DNA of 64,000 nt from positions 186,001 through 250,000 of the forward strand of contig JBMYRH010000006.1 in the NCBI GenBank assembly GCA_049602155.1. Direction: 5' to 3'. Below, piece after piece: positions 59,401 to 64,000 of the stretch. Position 1 is the stretch's first letter; every line of letters begins with the position of its first letter. The notes below the pieces were generated by a model. It searched no databases. It was given only the letters and a program-made list of their open reading frames with translations, and had not been told where the DNA came from. The position numbers were made by a program, and so were the translations under genes. Origin of the DNA: JBMYRH01 sp049602155. Its GTDB lineage: Bacteria; Myxococcota_A; UBA9042; PHBI01; JBMYRH01.

Positions 59401-61620
59401 CTAGATGCCTGGGCAGTCGTTCTCAAGACCGGGGCTGGGCTCGCCGAGCAAGAAATCAAGGGAGTTATCGTCGGTGTCCGTGCCGTCAGGGCACCGCAGA
59501 AACGACTGAGGCTCCGCAGAGAACTGACTATCAAACCCGACGTGGCTCTCACCCTCATTCGCGAGGAAGACAGGGGCTTCATAAGACACGGCATCCGTGA
59601 TGCTCTCGGTACCACCAAAGGCACGCACCAAGCGAATCGCGTCGCCGTTCTGACCGCCGTTCTGCAGGAAATTACCAGACGCTAGGAGCGTCGCGGCGAC
59701 CCCCTCGAGCTCATTGACGATGTCGGGCGGCCCGAGGATCAACATCTCACCTGGGTGTACCTGGTCCAGTGCGGATCCGAGGAAATAGGTCGCGTAAGGG
59801 GAGCCAGTGGCGCCGTCCACCAACTCCACGCGGTATTGCGCTAGCTCAACCGCTTGATCCCCGACCGCGATCAGCTCGATGAAGTCGACTTCGTCATCCC
59901 CGACCTGCTCGTAATCGAATTCATTGATGAGGAGCCAGCCTGTGGGCGTGGCACAAGCGGGGGCCTCCACGTGCACGCAACCGGTCTCAAAGGTGCAGGC
60001 GTCCAACGTGCAGACGTTGCCATCGTCGCAGTCCGTCGCCCCCCCCGCGTTGCAGATCCCGGTCACACAGACGTCACCAGTGGTGCATGGGTTGCCGTCC
60101 TCACATGGCCCCGTGTGGATCACATGATCGCACTCAGCCTCTCCAAAACAGCTATCCGTCGTGCAGGGCTGCCCATCGTCACAGTCGACCGCTATGCCGA
60201 CACACTTCCCGGCATCACACACATCCTCGGTGGTGCAGGCATCCTCATCATCACAGAGGTCCTCAGTGTCGATGTACACGCACCCAGTGATGAAGCTGCA
60301 GGTGTCCAACGTGCAATCGTTACCATCCACGCAGATCACCGCGTCTCCCTCGCACAGCCCATCGCGGCACATATCATTCTCGGTACATGCGTTCTGGTCA
60401 TCACACGGATTCGTCGTAGGGGTGTGCACGCACCCCGTCTCCACCGAACAAGCGTCGTGCGTACATGGATTGCCGTCGTCGCAATCTGCGGAAGTCCCCG
60501 GTAAGCAGACGCCGAAGTCGTCGCATGAATCGAGCGCCGTACACGGGTTGCCATCTTCACAGGACGCACCAGCAAGGACCGTGTGCTGACACCCGTCGAC
60601 GGGGTGACAGAAGTCCACCGTACAAGCGTTCCCTTCGTCGCAATCATCTGGCACCCCGACGCACGTGCCCGTCGCGCAAGAGTCCTCCACTGTGCAAAGC
60701 GAGTCGTCATCGCATGGGCCAAACTGTGGCTGATGAAGGCAGCCCTCTACTGGGTCACAACTGTCGAGCGTGCACTCGCTACCGTCGTCGCATGTGTCAG
60801 CCTGGCCGACACACACCCCGTCTTTGCAAGTGTCATCCACGGTGCATAGCTGACCATCGTCGCACTCGTCTTGATTTGGCGTATTGATACAGCCATTGAA
60901 GGTGTCACATGCGTCATCAGTGCAGGCATTGTCATCATCGCAAGCCAGAGCGCCTGACGGGACGCACAAACTCGACATCTGACAAACGTCACCGGTCGTG
61001 CACGCATCGCCGTCGTCACACGCTTCTCCAAGGCGCACTGTCCATGTACACCCTGTCGTGAGCTCACAGCCATCGATGGTGCAAGGGTTGTCATCGCCGC
61101 AGTCGGCAGGGACGCCCGACTGACAGGTCCCCTCCTCACAGACTTCGTCGACCGTGCATGCATCGCCGTCGTCGCAAATGCCATCTCGCACCGCGCTTGC
61201 ACATCCCAGCGTGGCATCACAGCTGTCGTCCGTGCACTGCTCGCCGTCGTCGCAATCCAGAGGCGCACCACCTAGGCACGTGCCTCCAAAGCACGTGTCG
61301 TTCGTCGTGCAGACATTACCGTCTTCACAGCCGTCTCCTGTCTCCTTGCCCTCGCGCCGGCACGTACCCGAGTCGACATCACAGACACCCTGCTCGCAAG
61401 GGGCCAAGGGGGCCAAGAGTTCGTGGCAGTCCTCGTTCGTCAGGCAGCCCGGTGTCGTGTCCTCGACTGGGTCCTCCGCGACATCCACAGGCACACTGGG
61501 GACGCCCAGACCCTCGCTGTTACCGACGGAGCTGACACCACAGGCCGTGGCGAACAGAGTCGACAGCAAGAGCCTGAGCAAGTTGGTGATGAAGCGGGTT
61601 CGCACGATGTCTTGCAGCAT
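59401..61620 (-). CDS. CDDG-repeat lipoprotein with C-terminal lamin-tail domain
   Basis: A 739-residue predicted lipoprotein. ATG 61620 is chosen because it gives a signal peptide (MLQDIVRTRFITNLLRLLL...) with lipobox-like FATAC; no ribosome site is visible. The body consists of well over a dozen alternating Cys modules (CDDGNPCTxDxC and CDDGDACTxxDxC forms), as in the lipoproteins at 24-29 kb. The end is different: WLLINEFDYEQVGDDEVDFIELIA starts a lamin-tail-like domain, common in secreted bacterial proteins. It is convergent with the acyl-CoA dehydrogenase gene and 157 bases from the GH3 lipoprotein. Confidence 0.8.
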   Translation of the reverse strand: MLQDIVRTRFITNLLRLLLSTLFATACGVSSVGNSEGLGVPSVPVDVAEDPVEDTTPGCLTNEDCHELLAPLAPCEQGVCDVDSGTCRREGKETGDGCEDGNVCTTNDTCFGGTCLGGAPLDCDDGEQCTDDSCDATLGCASAVRDGICDDGDACTVDEVCEEGTCQSGVPADCGDDNPCTIDGCELTTGCTWTVRLGEACDDGDACTTGDVCQMSSLCVPSGALACDDDNACTDDACDTFNGCINTPNQDECDDGQLCTVDDTCKDGVCVGQADTCDDGSECTLDSCDPVEGCLHQPQFGPCDDDSLCTVEDSCATGTCVGVPDDCDEGNACTVDFCHPVDGCQHTVLAGASCEDGNPCTALDSCDDFGVCLPGTSADCDDGNPCTHDACSVETGCVHTPTTNPCDDQNACTENDMCRDGLCEGDAVICVDGNDCTLDTCSFITGCVYIDTEDLCDDEDACTTEDVCDAGKCVGIAVDCDDGQPCTTDSCFGEAECDHVIHTGPCEDGNPCTTGDVCVTGICNAGGATDCDDGNVCTLDACTFETGCVHVEAPACATPTGWLLINEFDYEQVGDDEVDFIELIAVGDQAVELAQYRVELVDGATGSPYATYFLGSALDQVHPGEMLILGPPDIVNELEGVAATLLASGNFLQNGGQNGDAIRLVRAFGGTESITDAVSYEAPVFLANEGESHVGFDSQFSAEPQSFLRCPDGTDTDDNSLDFLLGEPSPGLENDCPGI

Positions 61621-61777
61621 GGTGGAAGTTAGAACTGTATACGGAGCATCCCGAGGCGGGACATCCGGCGCCAGCGTCAGTAACGCGGTCACGTGAATTG
61701 TATGGGCAGGCCCTCTCACAAACACATTTACCGCATTGAGTGCAAATATTAGTGCGCCGAGCGATGAGCAATCGTGG

Positions 61778-63829
61778 CTATTGACCGTCCGCGATGCAGG
61801 TCAAGCCATCGTGTGCCGCGTGCCAGTTAGGGTGGCACACGCAGCCATAATCGACACCGGTGTCGACGCACACCCCGCCGCCCCCGCAGACGATCCCCTC
61901 ACTCACGCACCGATCAGGCCCCGGCTCGGACAACTGCGCGCCGCTGATGCTGTCCGCGTCGCCCAACAGTTCGTACAGCATATGGCCCTCCGCCGCACGC
62001 ACGCCGTAGAGCACGTCCGCAGCGGCCTCGACCATCACGCTGCGACTCCCCATGACGGCCAGCGCTGCCGCCACGTGGTCACGGGTCTGGAGGTAGTCGA
62101 AAGGGACCCCGAGGACAACATGCACAACAGGTAATCCCGTGACCGCCATGAGCCAAGCCACGAGCTGCTGCTGCTCCAACGAGAAGCGTCCTTGGAGGGT
62201 GCCAACTACCAACACATCGGGGTGATGCAGCGCGATCATTGACTCAGCCTCTTCACGCAGGCTGGAGGGGTTGGGCGCCAAGGTCCAAAGTACGTCCAGG
62301 ACCTCGGGATCATGCCGACGCATTGCGTCCGCGAATGTCTGATCGACCACGTTTAGCCATGTCGAGCCAGGGTCTTGAAAGAGCGTGTCGGGCCCGACAT
62401 AGAGAGCGCGCTGGCCGGCGAGCGGCAAGACGCCGGTGTCGTGGAGCAGTACAACCGCCTGGTGGGCGTACCCTCCGATGCGCGCTGCATCCTCTCCCCG
62501 CCCCACATCCAGGCTCTCTGGGACCCCTGCGTCAGGCGTCACGCGTTCGAAGAGGCAGTAGCGCTGTTTCATCGCCAGGATGCGTCGTGTGGACACCTCA
62601 AATTCATCAGCACTAAGCAGCCCAGAGTCTAAGGCCCCCTCGATCTCCGCCACCAGCGCCTGAGCTTCTTCCATCGGCAGGACAACCTCGAGCAGCACGT
62701 CGGCGCCGGCCTGCAGCGCTGTGAGCGCAGGGCTCTGCCCGTCCGGCACACCAAAGCTCGCTCCCTCCATCCCGAGCGCATCCGTGACGACGAGGCCACC
62801 GAAGCCTAAGTCCTGACGGAGCAGGTCATGGGTGACCTTCCGGGAGATGATTGCGCTTCGCTCATCATCCAACGCCGAGAAGCGCGCCGGCATCGTCATC
62901 ATCCCATCAATCCCGGCCGTAATCGCGGCCTCGAAGGGGACGAAGAGGGTCTCTTCGAGCAGCGCGCGAGGGGCCTCAACAGTGACGAAGGTGGTGTGCG
63001 GGTTATCGCTGGAGAGGCCGTCTCCAGGGAAGTGCTTCCCTACGGCGAGGACACCGTGCCGCTGGAAGCCCGCCATCGCGGCCACTCCCAGGATCGCGTT
63101 GAGAGCGGGATCCGGGCCAAATGACCGGGTGTTGAGGTTCCCGTTGCGGGTGCTCGTCAAGGTGTCCAATACCGGTGCGAGCGCCATATTGAACCCCAAA
63201 GTCATCAGCTCACGACCCATGACATCGAACTGATCAAAGGCGAGCTCGGCGCTCAACGTCGCGCCGGTCGGTAAGCCCCCAAGGGTATCGGTCCCCCCGG
63301 TGATACTGTTCACGACCGAATTTGCGCCACCCTCTTGATCGAGGGCGACAAAGAGCGGCACCTCCGTGTGGCTCAGGGACGCCGCTTGGGCGGCCCCGAC
63401 AATCGCGGCCGTCCGGGCTGGATCGCCGACAGCGATGCCCAGCGGTGGCCCCAGGAACACACCACCAGGCCGAAGCTCCTCCAGCATCTCGAGCGCCAGG
63501 GTGTCGACGCTGTCGCCGCTCCCGTTCACGCCGAACATCAGGTGCTGACCGATCTGACCTCTGCGGCCAAGCGCCTCCATGAGCGAGTCGATCTGCGCCT
63601 CATCGACCGCGCAATAGGGGAACGCGACCTCCCCGACATCAAAGCTCGGCAACTCGTAGGTCGCGGGCCTAAGAGTCGGCCCCTCGCCACGCCCCCCAGA
63701 AGCATCAGGCGCCATCACGCCGTCCCCCCCCGTATCGCTGAGGGTCTGGGGCGGCTCCGACAAGTCACCACCACACCCCAACAAGAGTGCCACGGCGAGC
63801 CACAAACCACCCATACGCCTGCTGCTCAC
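61778..63829 (-). CDS. GH3 beta-N-acetylhexosaminidase-like lipoprotein
   Basis: A 683-residue lipoprotein with lipobox LLLGC. The GH3 N-terminal barrel shows GGVFLGPPLG, VALDQEGG, GKHFPGDG, SDNPHTTF (His of the catalytic pair) and VTDALGMEG with the nucleophile Asp, as in NagZ. A second alpha/beta domain follows, and the last ~40 residues contain a CGGGGVCVDTG...CVCHPNW EGF-like Cys pattern, unusual for GH3 enzymes. It could hydrolyse GlcNAc-containing murein or glycans at the cell surface. An unidentified gene ends 17 bases upstream in the same direction. Confidence 0.88.
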   Translation of the reverse strand: MSSRRMGGLWLAVALLLGCGGDLSEPPQTLSDTGGDGVMAPDASGGRGEGPTLRPATYELPSFDVGEVAFPYCAVDEAQIDSLMEALGRRGQIGQHLMFGVNGSGDSVDTLALEMLEELRPGGVFLGPPLGIAVGDPARTAAIVGAAQAASLSHTEVPLFVALDQEGGANSVVNSITGGTDTLGGLPTGATLSAELAFDQFDVMGRELMTLGFNMALAPVLDTLTSTRNGNLNTRSFGPDPALNAILGVAAMAGFQRHGVLAVGKHFPGDGLSSDNPHTTFVTVEAPRALLEETLFVPFEAAITAGIDGMMTMPARFSALDDERSAIISRKVTHDLLRQDLGFGGLVVTDALGMEGASFGVPDGQSPALTALQAGADVLLEVVLPMEEAQALVAEIEGALDSGLLSADEFEVSTRRILAMKQRYCLFERVTPDAGVPESLDVGRGEDAARIGGYAHQAVVLLHDTGVLPLAGQRALYVGPDTLFQDPGSTWLNVVDQTFADAMRRHDPEVLDVLWTLAPNPSSLREEAESMIALHHPDVLVVGTLQGRFSLEQQQLVAWLMAVTGLPVVHVVLGVPFDYLQTRDHVAAALAVMGSRSVMVEAAADVLYGVRAAEGHMLYELLGDADSISGAQLSEPGPDRCVSEGIVCGGGGVCVDTGVDYGCVCHPNWHAAHDGLTCIADGQ

Positions 63830-63846
63830 CGGCCCCTCACAGCTCC

Positions 63847-63999
63847 TCAGGCCTCGGCACCGAGTGAGATATCGGGCATCGGCTCGGACACCTTCGGTAT
63901 CCAGCTCACGTCATCGAGCTTCGGCTGCTCCTGGTAGGGCGACCCGTCGTACATGCACCTGCGACCTGGATAGACATAAGCCTTGACCAGGTAGAGGAA
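63847..63999 (-). CDS. C-terminal end of an unidentified protein (partial at right edge)
   Basis: An open frame enters from the right edge and ends at a TGA (63847-63849), giving 50 residues such as YVYPGRRCMYDGSPYQEQP and a terminal SLGAEA. Its codon use and tight spacing (17 bases) to the GH3 gene suggest a real gene of the same operon. I do not recognise it; no domain can be named from this fragment. Confidence 0.6.
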   Translation of the reverse strand, partial: FLYLVKAYVYPGRRCMYDGSPYQEQPKLDDVSWIPKVSEPMPDISLGAEA

Positions 64000-64000
64000 C

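Noticed and set aside
60161..61696. Plus-strand open frames opposite the 739-residue lipoprotein
   Set aside because: Same effect as above; antisense of repeat codons, with compositional bias and no recognisable motif.

Overview
The window is a gene-dense, high-GC chromosomal segment from a Gram-negative bacterium. It most resembles a deltaproteobacterial or Myxococcota-type organism, possibly close to Bradymonadia. That placement is inferred from gene content: many large cysteine-rich lipoproteins with CDDG-type repeats, a MopE-like DEDCDG protein, eukaryote-like Ser/Thr kinase signalling, a multiheme cytochrome, an EMO-type Fe-S oxidoreductase, and Lnt plus outer-membrane barrel genes. No rRNA gene, phage, IS element or CRISPR array was seen. 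Genes are tightly packed, and many neighbours share ATGA, GTGA or TGATG start/stop overlaps, so most strand runs look like translationally coupled operons.

Layout. 1-4.05 kb (+): the end of an acyl-CoA synthetase, a polyprenol-phosphate mannosyltransferase, an outer-membrane barrel and a 13-heme cytochrome. 4.2-10.2 kb (-): an EMO-like membrane Fe-S oxidoreductase, trmB and two degenerate M16-like envelope proteins. 10.3-20 kb (+): the conserved rimP-nusA-ylxR-infB-rbfA-truB-rpsO-pnp-dut cluster, with a terminator-like hairpin directly before the rimP start codon. 20.1-24.3 kb (+): an S41 protease lipoprotein, a small unknown protein, tRNA-Cys(GCA) with its promoter and two downstream hairpins, and an HD phosphohydrolase. 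24.3-29.4 kb (-): two huge Cys-rich lipoproteins. 29.7-43.35 kb (+): a GlcDEF-like FAD/FAD/Fe-S triad, a lipid kinase, an apolipoprotein N-acyltransferase carrying a predicted seven-bladed propeller insert, an O-methyltransferase, an outer-membrane barrel with a lipoprotein, a pseudouridine synthase, a radical SAM protein and an FmdB-type zinc ribbon. 43.4-46.1 kb (-): a methyltransferase, an MCE/MlaD protein and an exported ClpP-like protease. 46.2-53.2 kb: two convergent signalling giants, GGDEF-ATPase-HEAT (+) and N-terminal domain-kinase-STAND ATPase (-). 53.4-59.4 kb (+): a MopE-like, glycine-rich lipoprotein, TatD, a class IV aminotransferase and an IVD-type acyl-CoA dehydrogenase. 59.4-64 kb (-): another CDDG-repeat lipoprotein with a lamin-tail domain, a GH3 lipoprotein and the end of an unidentified gene.

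How it fits together. The central 10 kb is core translation and RNA metabolism. The rest is dominated by the cell envelope (lipoproteins, Lnt to acylate them, MCE lipid transport, barrels) and by electron transfer from fatty-acid oxidation (acyl-CoA ligase, acyl-CoA dehydrogenase, EMO). The strongest candidates for something undescribed are the propeller insertion inside Lnt, the three-part kinase/STAND protein facing the GGDEF-HEAT protein, and the exported ClpP-like/MCE pair. All function calls come from reading motifs by eye; no database search was possible.
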